DNA of 6,075 nt from a bacterium (GTDB taxonomy: Bacteria; JAMOTN01), in assembly GCA_027062325.1 (NCBI GenBank), contig JAMOTN010000047.1, positions 1 through 6,075 on the forward strand, in the 5' to 3' direction. Shown here piece by piece: positions 1 through 5,630 of the stretch. The position numbers and the translations under genes are program-made. The notes beneath the pieces were generated by a model. The model did not search any database. It was not told the DNA's origin and saw nothing but the letters and a program-made list of their open reading frames with translations. Numbering within the stretch: position 1 is the first letter of the stretch; every line of letters begins with the position of its first letter.

Positions 1-597
1 TAATCTTTTATCCTCTGGATAAAGCCTCGTGAGATCCGCCAATTGAGATCTTGCCTCTTCAAATTTCTCGTTTTCAATCAAGCGCTTTACAATTGCTATT
101 TGATCCGCAATCAAATCACTCTTCCCTAAAATTGCCTCCGCATACCTTTTGATACGTCTGTCACTACTTTTACGCAACAAATCTCTTATTATTCTTCTAG
201 CTTCTTCTATTTTTCCCAATCTGAAAAGTGCATAAGTATAGCGCGCCATAAAGATGTTTGCCTCTTTTGTCGACATAGTGGAAACCATTTTTTTTGCCTC
301 TTTATAAAATTCAACTGCTCTCTTATACATTTTTGCTTTTATGTAAGCATATATAAGCGACAGAGCAACATCTTTGTTCGGATTTATCCACCAAGCTTTT
401 TGAAGTCTGTCAACTGCCAAAACAGGACTGATTTTTAAAACAGATTTTCCCCGCTCATAATAAAGCTTCCACACATTTTTTTCCTTGAGAGAGGAAAACA
501 GCTTTTTTTCAAATTCTTCTAATTTATCAACGCCGGCGAAAACCACACTTGAAAAAACAATGAATAACATAAAAAGGACAATTTCTCTTTTTAGCAC
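1..597 (-). CDS. Exported TPR-like helical-repeat protein (3' end outside window)
   Basis: The minus strand is open from a GTG at 597-595 to the window edge: 199 codons without a stop, C-terminus missing. The GTG follows a GGGGTGGT Shine-Dalgarno and starts a protein beginning MLKREIVL. A hydrophobic stretch (about residues 5-20) ends in VVFAG, a typical signal peptide with cleavage after the Ala. A later in-frame ATG (570-568) would shorten the signal's basic N-region. The mature part is alpha-helical and Lys/Glu/Arg-rich, with tetratricopeptide-like phrases such as LIYAYIKAKMYKRAVEFYKEA and YTYALFRLGKIEEARRIIRD, and a further pair near the window edge (LIENEKFEEARSQLADL, then LYPED). TPR proteins are scaffolds, so an envelope or periplasmic assembly role is inferred; no specific partner can be named. 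It lies 14 bases after the putative outer-membrane protein gene and is probably co-transcribed with it. Confidence is high that it is coding, moderate for the TPR assignment. Confidence 0.85.
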   Translation of the reverse strand, partial: MLKREIVLFMLFIVFSSVVFAGVDKLEEFEKKLFSSLKEKNVWKLYYERGKSVLKISPVLAVDRLQKAWWINPNKDVALSLIYAYIKAKMYKRAVEFYKEAKKMVSTMSTKEANIFMARYTYALFRLGKIEEARRIIRDLLRKSSDRRIKRYAEAILGKSDLIADQIAIVKRLIENEKFEEARSQLADLTRLYPEDKRL

Positions 598-611
598 ACT
601 ACCACCCCACA

Positions 612-1352
612 CTATATCCTTCCGCCGATAATAATTCCCCATTGATCGGAATCATAGCTACTACCAAACCTCATCTTCATCAACGTATCGTAATCTCCAT
701 CTCCTCTCCAATAAACTTTCATAAAGTAACCATCTTTTCTCTCCCAAAAGAAAGACCCAATCGTTTTATCTCCATCAAATTCAACAGAAACACCTACTCC
801 TTCTTTAAACTCATAATTAACTCCTACAAAAAAGAAAAATGGATCAGGTTTCTGTTCTCCAAAGTCATAACCTCCAAGGGGTGCAGGATTCCAAGGAACA
901 TGATCACTTCCTGAAACATTCGCACCAACTCCAAAGTAAACTTTTCTATCTCCAAACGTTATAAATAGGCTAGAATAGTGATCATCCTCTAAATCTGCAA
1001 TAAACCCTAAAGCCGTCGATATGAATCCAGTTTGGGGAACTGTATATTTTACTGCAAACATTAAAGCATCGTCTGGTATTCTTCCACAAGAATTTTCTTT
1101 CTTCAAAATTCCAAGTTCCAATCCCGGCAAGAAAGTATAAGTAGCTCCTATTATACTCCTGTAATAGCTCTTCTTGCCGTAATTTTCTTCAAAACTAAAG
1201 TTTTCTCTCCAGAACAGCATGTTAAAATTTCCAACTTCAGGAGCTCCTGGGGAAGGCAAAAATGCCCCACCTTCAAATCCCCATACACTAGGCACTGCCT
1301 TGACAGAGAATACAACTCCTAAAATCAGTAAAACTAGCACTATTCTCTTCAC
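612..1352 (-). CDS. Probable exported beta-barrel (outer-membrane, YjbH-like) protein
   Basis: This is a 246-residue protein with a clear signal peptide: MKRIV, a Leu/Val core to about residue 16, and probable cleavage after VKA (residue 19). The mature part has short alternating beta-strand segments rich in Gly and aromatics, separated by Asp/Gly turns, for example FGDRKVYFGVGANVSG (133-148) and YFMKVYWRGDGDYD (209-222). Its opening, WGFEGGAFLPSPGAPEVGNF, and the spacing TYTFLPGLELGI (71-82) resemble the YjbH-like group of predicted outer-membrane barrels; this comparison is from memory, not a search. The last residue is Ile rather than the usual Phe/Tyr/Trp, which weakens an OMP call slightly. 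The GTG start is supported by GGGGGTG seven bases upstream. It heads a two-gene unit with the TPR-like gene and is divergent from rpsF. The role may be envelope structure or transport; the substrate is unknown. A secreted, non-barrel beta protein remains possible. Confidence 0.78.
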   Translation of the reverse strand: MKRIVLVLLILGVVFSVKAVPSVWGFEGGAFLPSPGAPEVGNFNMLFWRENFSFEENYGKKSYYRSIIGATYTFLPGLELGILKKENSCGRIPDDALMFAVKYTVPQTGFISTALGFIADLEDDHYSSLFITFGDRKVYFGVGANVSGSDHVPWNPAPLGGYDFGEQKPDPFFFFVGVNYEFKEGVGVSVEFDGDKTIGSFFWERKDGYFMKVYWRGDGDYDTLMKMRFGSSYDSDQWGIIIGGRI

Positions 1353-1394
1353 TTAAATACACCCCCTTTCATCTAATCGACTAATAAAAAAATC

Positions 1395-1423
1395 TCTTTA
1401 CTCCTAAATTGTCTTGCTATCAA
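1395..1423 (-). promoter_or_regulatory. Weak candidate promoter for the minus-strand envelope genes
   Basis: Reading the minus strand, TTGATA (1423-1418) is followed after 17 bases by TAAAGA (1400-1395). This is a fair -35 with only a 3-of-6 match at -10. Its -35 overlaps the -35 of the rpsF promoter on the other strand, giving a back-to-back arrangement. The call rests on consensus only. Confidence 0.3.
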
Positions 1424-1442
1424 ACAGCGATAATGTTAAAAT
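1414..1442 (+). promoter_or_regulatory. Sigma70-type promoter of the rpsF operon
   Basis: TTGCTA (1414-1419), a 17-base spacer, and TAAAAT (1437-1442) form a good housekeeping promoter. The predicted start near 1449-1450 would give a leader of about 64 bases before the rpsF ATG. It is the only good match in the 161-base divergent gap and faces a tightly packed operon, which fits strong expression of ribosomal protein genes. Confidence 0.6.
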
Positions 1443-1448
1443 GTTAAA
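1433..1448 (+). repeat. Tandem 8-bp direct repeat across the rpsF -10 region
   Basis: ATGTTAAA occurs twice in immediate succession (1433-1440 and 1441-1448), covering the proposed -10 and the bases just after it. It could be a regulator half-site pair, an alternative -10, or chance in AT-rich DNA; nothing distinguishes these here. Confidence 0.45.
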
Positions 1449-1460
1449 AGTATAGCTGTA

Positions 1461-1504
1461 ACTCCTGCTGCTCCAAATCGGAGCGGCCAAAAGTCCAAAG
1501 GAGG
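1461..1504 (+). promoter_or_regulatory. Leader hairpin pairing with the rpsF Shine-Dalgarno (possible S6:S18 autoregulatory site)
   Basis: An 8-pair stem, GCTGCTCC (1467-1474) with GGAGCGGC (1480-1487, one G-U pair), closes a five-base loop. Immediately 5' of it, CTCCT (1462-1466) is perfectly complementary to AGGAG (1499-1503) of the rpsF Shine-Dalgarno. The two helices stack, leaving an 11-base bulge (1488-1498) on the 3' side. Such a fold would hide the ribosome site. S6:S18 mRNA leaders that mimic the 16S binding site are known in many bacteria. The CCG box usual in that known class is not evident here, so membership is uncertain. Pairing was found by eye; no energy was calculated. Confidence 0.5.
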
Positions 1505-1506
1505 TG
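1497..1506 (+). promoter_or_regulatory. Strong Shine-Dalgarno of rpsF
   Basis: AAAGGAGGTG is a full-length anti-16S match. It sits nine bases (from the AGGAGG core) before ATG 1514 but only three bases before the alternative GTG 1508, so it decides the start in favour of the ATG. Confidence 0.8.
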
Positions 1507-1513
1507 TGTGTGC

Positions 1514-1948
1514 ATGAACGAGATTGAAGCAATCATCAAAAACTTTCCAGTCTCTGCAGAAGAGGTAGAGGATGGTATCAGAGCTTACGAAACAATGTTT
1601 ATTATTAACTCTTCAAAACAAGAAAACATTGACAGAGCCCTTGAATGGTTCGAAAATTTCCTAAATCTCAGAAAAGTCAAAGTTGAAAAGTTTGAGAAGA
1701 TCGGTTTGAAAAACTTCGCCTATCCAATCAAACACATGAATCAAGGTTATTACGTATTGTGCGAATTCTGGTCTGAACCAAATGTTCCAGCTGATCTAGA
1801 GGACCAGTTTAAATTGAGGCAAGAAATTTTGCGTTTTCTCATTATTAGGAGAGACGACAAGGAAGAGATGCTCCTCAACCCAAAGAAATTTGAAAAGAAG
1901 CTCAAAAGCAAAAAACAGAAAAATCGCAAAGAGGAAGGTGAGGAGTAA
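1514..1948 (+). CDS. rpsF: 30S ribosomal protein S6, with N-terminal extension
   Basis: S6 binds 16S rRNA of the small-subunit platform as a heterodimer with S18. The 144-residue product has the S6 core beginning RAYETMFII (23-31), continuing through [24 protein letters not shown] (62-85, the conserved AYPI-x-G-YY block), and ending with [11 protein letters not shown] (104-114). A charged Lys/Glu tail (115-144) follows, as in many S6 proteins. The core normally starts within two to four residues of the initiator Met; here 22 residues precede it. Between ATG 1514 and the core there is no in-frame ATG, GTG or TTG, and the Shine-Dalgarno lies before 1514, so the extension looks real. The gene is first in the operon and its stop overlaps the rpsR start by one base. 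The family is certain; the start is well supported. Confidence 0.96.
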   Translation: MNEIEAIIKNFPVSAEEVEDGIRAYETMFIINSSKQENIDRALEWFENFLNLRKVKVEKFEKIGLKNFAYPIKHMNQGYYVLCEFWSEPNVPADLEDQFKLRQEILRFLIIRRDDKEEMLLNPKKFEKKLKSKKQKNRKEEGEE

Positions 1949-2196
1949 TGGTTAGAAAGCGTAAAAAAAGAAGCAAAGTTTGCGAATTCTGCAAAAACGG
2001 CGTATTTTATATAGATTACAAGGATACGGATACTTTGTCAAAGTATTTGAACGAGAGGGGTAAGATCGAACCTCGTAGAAAAACTGGGGTTTGCACAAAA
2101 CATCAAAGGCAGCTTGCAAGAGCTATCAAGAGAGCAAGAATAATAGGACTGCTTCCATTTGTGAAAACTCCAGTAATCAAAATCAGCTTCAAGTAA
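1948..2196 (+). CDS. rpsR: 30S ribosomal protein S18
   Basis: S18 pairs with S6 on the platform of the 30S subunit. The 82-residue product has the basic start MVRKRKKR, a CxxC pair (C12, C15) and a CxxH pair (C49, H52) that look like a zinc-ribbon form of S18. It also has the family signature block around [20 protein letters not shown] (28-47) and [21 protein letters not shown] (51-71). Length is normal for the family. The ATG overlaps the rpsF stop (TAATG), with AAGGTG seven bases upstream inside rpsF, so the partners S6 and S18 are probably translated in a coupled way. In many bacteria ssb lies between these two genes; here there is no room for it. Identity is certain; zinc binding is inferred from the cysteines. 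Confidence 0.97.
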   Translation: MVRKRKKRSKVCEFCKNGVFYIDYKDTDTLSKYLNERGKIEPRRKTGVCTKHQRQLARAIKRARIIGLLPFVKTPVIKISFK

Positions 2197-2222
2197 AGCT
2201 GGAGTGGTAATATTAAAAAGCC

Positions 2223-3191
2223 ATGAAAATGAGGCAGTTGCAAAGAAAACATGTAACCACCGCCGCGCTTGCTAGTTTATCTGCGGCGGTGGTTTTGATT
2301 TTAAAATATACAATTTTAGGCAATATTCTAGGGATAATAGGTATATTCTTAATTCCAATCCCAATAGCAGCAGCTGGAATCAAGTTTTCTATGAAAGAAG
2401 CTCTTCAAGCTGCACTGATAGCCACAATTGTTGTGGCACTTACTGCAGGAATTCAGTCAGCATTTTGGTTAGCTTTCATTGTTTATCCAATGGCATTCGC
2501 TCTGATTGCTTCCACACGATATAAGATGAATCCATACTTAGCCTCTTTTTTGGCCGCAATTATTATGGCAGCAGGTTTCTTTTTATTAACTTTCCTATTT
2601 ATGGGAAAAGAAGGCTTTTCCAAACTTGAGAAAACTCTGCACAAACAAGGTGAACTAATGCTTGATATAATAAAAAATCGTTTTAAACCACAAACTACTC
2701 AGGAAGTGGAAATGTACAGATCCTACATTCAATCAATGAAAAATGCTCAAAAGTTTTTCCTCTCAAAATCAGGAATAGTTTCATTACAGATTGCAGGTGC
2801 AACAACCCTTTTTTTTCTCTTCTACTGGATTTTTTCCAAATTAAAAAAACAACTTGAAAGATTTCTAGAAATCAAAATTGCGCTTCTTCCTCTGTCGGAA
2901 GTAAAAATTCCATCATTTCTACCAATACTATTATTTTCCTCAGTACTAGGTTTTAAAGCTTTTCCTGAAATTGCTAAATTTTTATTTCTCACATCATTTG
3001 CTATGCTATTTATAGGAGGTATAACCAAAATAAAGCTCTTTATTGAAAAAGACAAAACCGTATTCCTAATTCTCACACTTCTTGGTATAATGACCGGTCA
3101 ACTATTAGTCCTTCCTATATATTATGCGATTTGGGCCATTTTTTATGAATTCACTGAATTTAAACTTCAAGAAAGAGGTGATAATGAGTGA
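2223..3191 (+). CDS. YybS/DUF2232-family integral membrane protein
   Basis: This 322-residue protein is strongly hydrophobic, with roughly eight or nine membrane segments (about 12-28, 32-50, 60-78, 80-97, 103-127, 183-204, 232-246, 250-266, 279-308). A polar region lies between the two halves (128-182, [14 protein letters not shown] onward). The length, topology and position between rpsR and rplI match the YybS (DUF2232) family, whose biochemical function is not established; some resemblance to ECF-type substrate-binding membrane components has been proposed. An in-frame stop at 2214-2216 forces the start to 2223 or later. The Shine-Dalgarno is poor: GGAGTGGT lies about 15 bases upstream. 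A GC-rich hairpin sits over codons 11-24 (separate entry). The last four bases overlap the rplI start. Family assignment is by context and topology, not by search. Confidence 0.85.
   Translation: MKMRQLQRKHVTTAALASLSAAVVLILKYTILGNILGIIGIFLIPIPIAAAGIKFSMKEALQAALIATIVVALTAGIQSAFWLAFIVYPMAFALIASTRYKMNPYLASFLAAIIMAAGFFLLTFLFMGKEGFSKLEKTLHKQGELMLDIIKNRFKPQTTQEVEMYRSYIQSMKNAQKFFLSKSGIVSLQIAGATTLFFLFYWIFSKLKKQLERFLEIKIALLPLSEVKIPSFLPILLFSSVLGFKAFPEIAKFLFLTSFAMLFIGGITKIKLFIEKDKTVFLILTLLGIMTGQLLVLPIYYAIWAIFYEFTEFKLQERGDNE
2255..2294 (+). terminator. GC-rich terminator-like hairpin inside the start of the DUF2232 gene
   Basis: AACCACCGCCGC (2255-2266) and GCGGCGGTGGTT (2283-2294) are perfect 12-base inverted copies with nine G-C pairs, around a 16-base loop. 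TTGATTTT follows directly. In an AT-rich operon this is the most stable local structure I can find. It lies 59 bases after the rpsR stop and could attenuate read-through from rpsF-rpsR into rplI-dnaB. It is within coding sequence (residues 11-24, Ala/Val/Thr-rich). Termination is inferred from form only, and the T tract is interrupted by GA. Confidence 0.5.
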
Positions 3192-3628
3192 AAGTTATAC
3201 TTCTAAAAGACGTAAAAAAACTTGGTAAAGCCGGTGAGGTAGTGAATGTAAAAGAAGGATACGCCAGGAATTATCTGTTTCCTCGAAATCTTGCTATTGA
3301 AGCAACCGCAAAAGCACTGGCAGCGCTTGAGAAGGACAAGAAAATGAAAATGGAAATTGCCAAACGCAAAGAGGAGAAAGCTCGTGAAATTGCAAAAGAA
3401 TTAGAAAAGTTTACACTAACTTTCAAAAAAAAGGCTGCAGATACAGGTAAAATTTTCGGCTCAATAACCAATAAGGAGATTGCTCAACAACTTAAAAATA
3501 GAGGCTTTGATATAGAGAAAAAATCAATAAAGATAGAGCACATCAAGAATGTTGGCACCTACTTTGCTGAGGTAAAGCTTCACCCAAATGTAGTTGCAAA
3601 AGTGAAGGTGGTCGTAGTTGCAGAATAA
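3188..3628 (+). CDS. rplI: 50S ribosomal protein L9
   Basis: L9 is an elongated two-domain protein that binds 23S rRNA near the base of the L1 stalk. The 146-residue product is normal in length. The N-terminal rRNA-binding domain (1-39) reads [19 protein letters not shown] followed by the hallmark [12 protein letters not shown] (21-32). A long charged connecting helix follows (about 41-75). The C-terminal domain holds GKIFGSIT (87-94), [15 protein letters not shown] (98-112) and [11 protein letters not shown] (125-135). The start is GTG, with AGAGGTG upstream and a four-base GTGA overlap with the DUF2232 stop. An ATG at 3184 is in another frame and closes after 14 codons. The 3' end overlaps dnaB by 11 bases. 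Identity is certain. Confidence 0.97.
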   Translation: MKVILLKDVKKLGKAGEVVNVKEGYARNYLFPRNLAIEATAKALAALEKDKKMKMEIAKRKEEKAREIAKELEKFTLTFKKKAADTGKIFGSITNKEIAQQLKNRGFDIEKKSIKIEHIKNVGTYFAEVKLHPNVVAKVKVVVVAE

Positions 3629-4976
3629 CCTTCAAGAAGCAGCTATATTACCTGCAAACGTTGAAGCCGAGCGATATGTACTTGGAACTCTTCTTAAAAC
3701 AGACATAATCGATACACCTGAAGCTGAAGCAACTGCATCTTTAATTTTCGAAAAGCTTTCAGAAGACGATTTTTCTTCTCCTCGTCATAGAATAATATTC
3801 TCCGCATTAAAAAAATTGTACGAAAAAGGTTATCCTCTCGAATTTATAGCACTAGCCGAAGAACTTACCACTCAAGGAAAACTAGAGGAAGCAGGTGGAG
3901 CTGCTTACATCTCAGAGCTGGCAGCAATGACTCCTCCAGTTGGAAATCCAGAGTACTATGTAAATCTTCTGAAAAATAAAGCTCTTCTTCGTCGCCTTTA
4001 CAGATTATCCGAACAGATAAAGACTAAAGTTTTGACAGAAACTGCAGAAGCAGAAGAAGTAATGGATTGGCTTGAACAAAAGTTACTCAACATATCCTCC
4101 CACAGGAGAACCACAGTAGTTGATTTCTCTTCTCTTGCTGACTCTGCTTTAACAAAGCTTGATCAGATTTACACAAATAACATCGAACACGTTGGAGTTC
4201 CATCTGGATTCGTAGATCTTGATAGAAAAACTGGAGGCTTTCAACCGGGAAGTTTGGTGGTTCTGGCAGCACGTCCTTCTATGGGAAAGACTGCTCTTGC
4301 TCTCAACATAGCTTCCAATGTTGCAATTCGTCAAAAAAAACCCGTTTTGATTTTTTCCCTTGAGATGCCCGCTGAACAATTATTTTTTAGAATCCTTTGT
4401 GCAGAAGCAAAAGTCAATTTGCAACTCCTTCTTAGAGGGGAGCTCTATGAAGAAGAACTAGAGCGTTTCATAACTCTGGCTCACTTGGATAAAGGAGCTC
4501 CCATCTACATAGCAGATGAGCCAACTATCAATGTTTATGAGTTAAAAGCCAAAGCTAAACGTCTCAAAATTGAAAAAGGAATCGAGATGATAATTGTAGA
4601 TTATCTTCAACTTTTATCTGCTGGAAGACGCGACAGCAAACAGCAAGAGGTTGCTGAAGTATCCCGAACACTGAAATTACTTGCAATCGAATTAGAAGTT
4701 CCCGTGATCGCTCTATCCCAGTTGAACCGTGCTCCAGAGCAGCGTCAGGACAAACGTCCAACTTTGGCCGATCTGAGAGAGTCAGGGGCTATTGAACAAG
4801 ACGCAGATTTGGTAATATTCATATACAGGGACGAATATTACAATCCGGACACCGAACTTAAAAATGTAGCTGAATTAATAATTGGCAAAAACAGAAATGG
4901 TCCCGTTGGCACTGTGCAACTAGCCTTTTTCAAGGAGTACACGCGATTCGAAAACTTAGCACTGCAAGAAGAATAA
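3618..4976 (+). CDS. dnaB: Replicative DNA helicase DnaB
   Basis: DnaB is the hexameric RecA-fold helicase that unwinds DNA at the bacterial replication fork and engages primase. The 452-residue product is of normal length. The N-terminal helical domain begins with [13 protein letters not shown] (11-23), and a linker follows. The motor domain shows [19 protein letters not shown] (193-211), Walker [10 protein letters not shown] (218-226), the SLEM catalytic-Glu motif (247-250, E249), and Walker [10 protein letters not shown] (325-333). Further motifs are the sensor motif ALSQLNR (365-371), [18 protein letters not shown] (380-397), and GKNRNGPVG (423-431) with the likely arginine finger. No intein interrupts the Walker A or other motifs. 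The start is TTG at 3618, after AAGGTGG with a seven-base spacer; no other start codon precedes the conserved N-terminus. The TTG and the 11-base overlap with rplI suggest coupled, modest translation. Confidence 0.97.
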   Translation: MQNNLQEAAILPANVEAERYVLGTLLKTDIIDTPEAEATASLIFEKLSEDDFSSPRHRIIFSALKKLYEKGYPLEFIALAEELTTQGKLEEAGGAAYISELAAMTPPVGNPEYYVNLLKNKALLRRLYRLSEQIKTKVLTETAEAEEVMDWLEQKLLNISSHRRTTVVDFSSLADSALTKLDQIYTNNIEHVGVPSGFVDLDRKTGGFQPGSLVVLAARPSMGKTALALNIASNVAIRQKKPVLIFSLEMPAEQLFFRILCAEAKVNLQLLLRGELYEEELERFITLAHLDKGAPIYIADEPTINVYELKAKAKRLKIEKGIEMIIVDYLQLLSAGRRDSKQQEVAEVSRTLKLLAIELEVPVIALSQLNRAPEQRQDKRPTLADLRESGAIEQDADLVIFIYRDEYYNPDTELKNVAELIIGKNRNGPVGTVQLAFFKEYTRFENLALQEE

Positions 4977-4990
4977 AGCAGGAGGTAGCA

Positions 4991-5614
4991 ATGATCCCCG
5001 AAAAGTTTAAATCTAAAGAGTGGTTCACTATAAAAGAAGCAGCCGAAATTGCCTGTGTAAGTGAGAAAACTATTCGTCGCAAAATAAATTCTGGAGAGCT
5101 CAAGGCTAAGAAAGTGGGCGGAAGATGGCGCATAATGTTCAAAGATTTGATGGAATTTTTGGGGAAAGAGGATACCATTGAACCTGAAAAACTTGCAAAA
5201 CTTGAAGAAGAGATTGCGAGACAGAAAAAACTGCTTATGAAGTTACTTTACAAATACACCAAGGCACGTGTTGATACTGCCCAAAAGCTTGTTAAAATAA
5301 ATCCTAAACAAGCAATAGCAATACTCACTGATATTGCAGAAGAACTTAAGTACTTTTCTGATCTTTTACTGAAGGTATCAGTTATTCTATGGGAAGCAGG
5401 GAAAAAACATATAGCAATAAAATTACTTGAAACTTCTGAAAGTCCCGAAGCTAAAATTCAACTCGCAAAATTCTATTACTCTGCAGGCGAACCTCAAAAA
5501 GCTCTCGAGATACTTGCAAATATTGACAAAGAGAAATTATCTAATGACTTGAAATCTATTATAGAGTTGCTCTACTCATTAATTCTTGCGCAATCTCAAA
5601 GTTCAAACTCATAA
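4991..5614 (+). CDS. Excisionase-type (HTH_17) DNA-binding protein with TPR-like C-terminal half
   Basis: The 207-residue product has an N-terminal winged helix of the excisionase/MerR-like type (about 10-58). WFTIKEAAEIACVSEKTIRR (11-30) gives the helix-turn-helix, and GELKAKKVGGRWRIMFKDLMEFL (35-57) gives the wing and following helix. A charged, probably coiled-coil helix follows (66-95, EKLAKLEEEIARQKKLLMK). The remaining alpha-helical region contains TPR-like phrases ILWEAGKKHIAIKLLETSE (132-150) and AKFYYSAGEPQKALEILANID (159-179). The tail is Ser/Gln-rich (201-207). It starts at an ATG with AGGAGGT five bases upstream, 14 bases after dnaB, so it belongs to the operon. No integrase or phage gene is nearby, so a true excisionase role is unlikely; a regulatory or chromosome-associated role is inferred. 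DNA binding is well supported; the target is unknown. Confidence 0.85.
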   Translation: MIPEKFKSKEWFTIKEAAEIACVSEKTIRRKINSGELKAKKVGGRWRIMFKDLMEFLGKEDTIEPEKLAKLEEEIARQKKLLMKLLYKYTKARVDTAQKLVKINPKQAIAILTDIAEELKYFSDLLLKVSVILWEAGKKHIAIKLLETSESPEAKIQLAKFYYSAGEPQKALEILANIDKEKLSNDLKSIIELLYSLILAQSQSSNS

Positions 5615-5630
5615 GACAGCAACTCTTTTT
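5563..5630 (+). terminator. Possible operon-end terminator with long loop
   Basis: AGAGTTGCT (5563-5571) and AGCAACTCT (5618-5626) form a perfect nine-base inverted repeat spanning the stop codon of the HTH gene, and TTTT follows at 5627-5630. The 46-base loop is longer than usual, and no clear inner helix shortens it. On the minus strand no T-run follows, so it would work one way only. Its position at the convergent gene end is the main support. Confidence 0.35.

Noticed and set aside
642-914. Plus-strand 90-codon open frame.
   Set aside because: It is antisense to the signal-peptide-bearing minus-strand gene and has no Shine-Dalgarno or recognisable composition.
1508-1513. Upstream GTG at 1508 as the rpsF start.
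   Set aside because: It sits only three bases after the AGGAGG core; ATG 1514 has a proper nine-base spacer.
2183-2202. CAGCTT/AAGCTG hairpin over the rpsR stop codon as a terminator.
   Set aside because: The stem is only six or seven pairs, and no T-run follows (GAGTGGTAATATT). It may be chance or a weak processing site.
4260-4320. Possible intein insertion at the dnaB Walker A motif, a common intein site.
   Set aside because: The motif ARPSMGKTA is uninterrupted and the protein length is normal.
4087-5178. Several minus-strand open frames within dnaB and the HTH gene (4087-4272, 4149-4379, 4564-4761, 4930-5178).
   Set aside because: They lie opposite strongly conserved coding sequence and show no family features; they are frame shadows.
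4991-5614. HTH protein as evidence of an integrated phage or mobile element.
   Set aside because: There is no integrase, attachment-site repeat or phage gene around it, and composition and spacing match the housekeeping operon.
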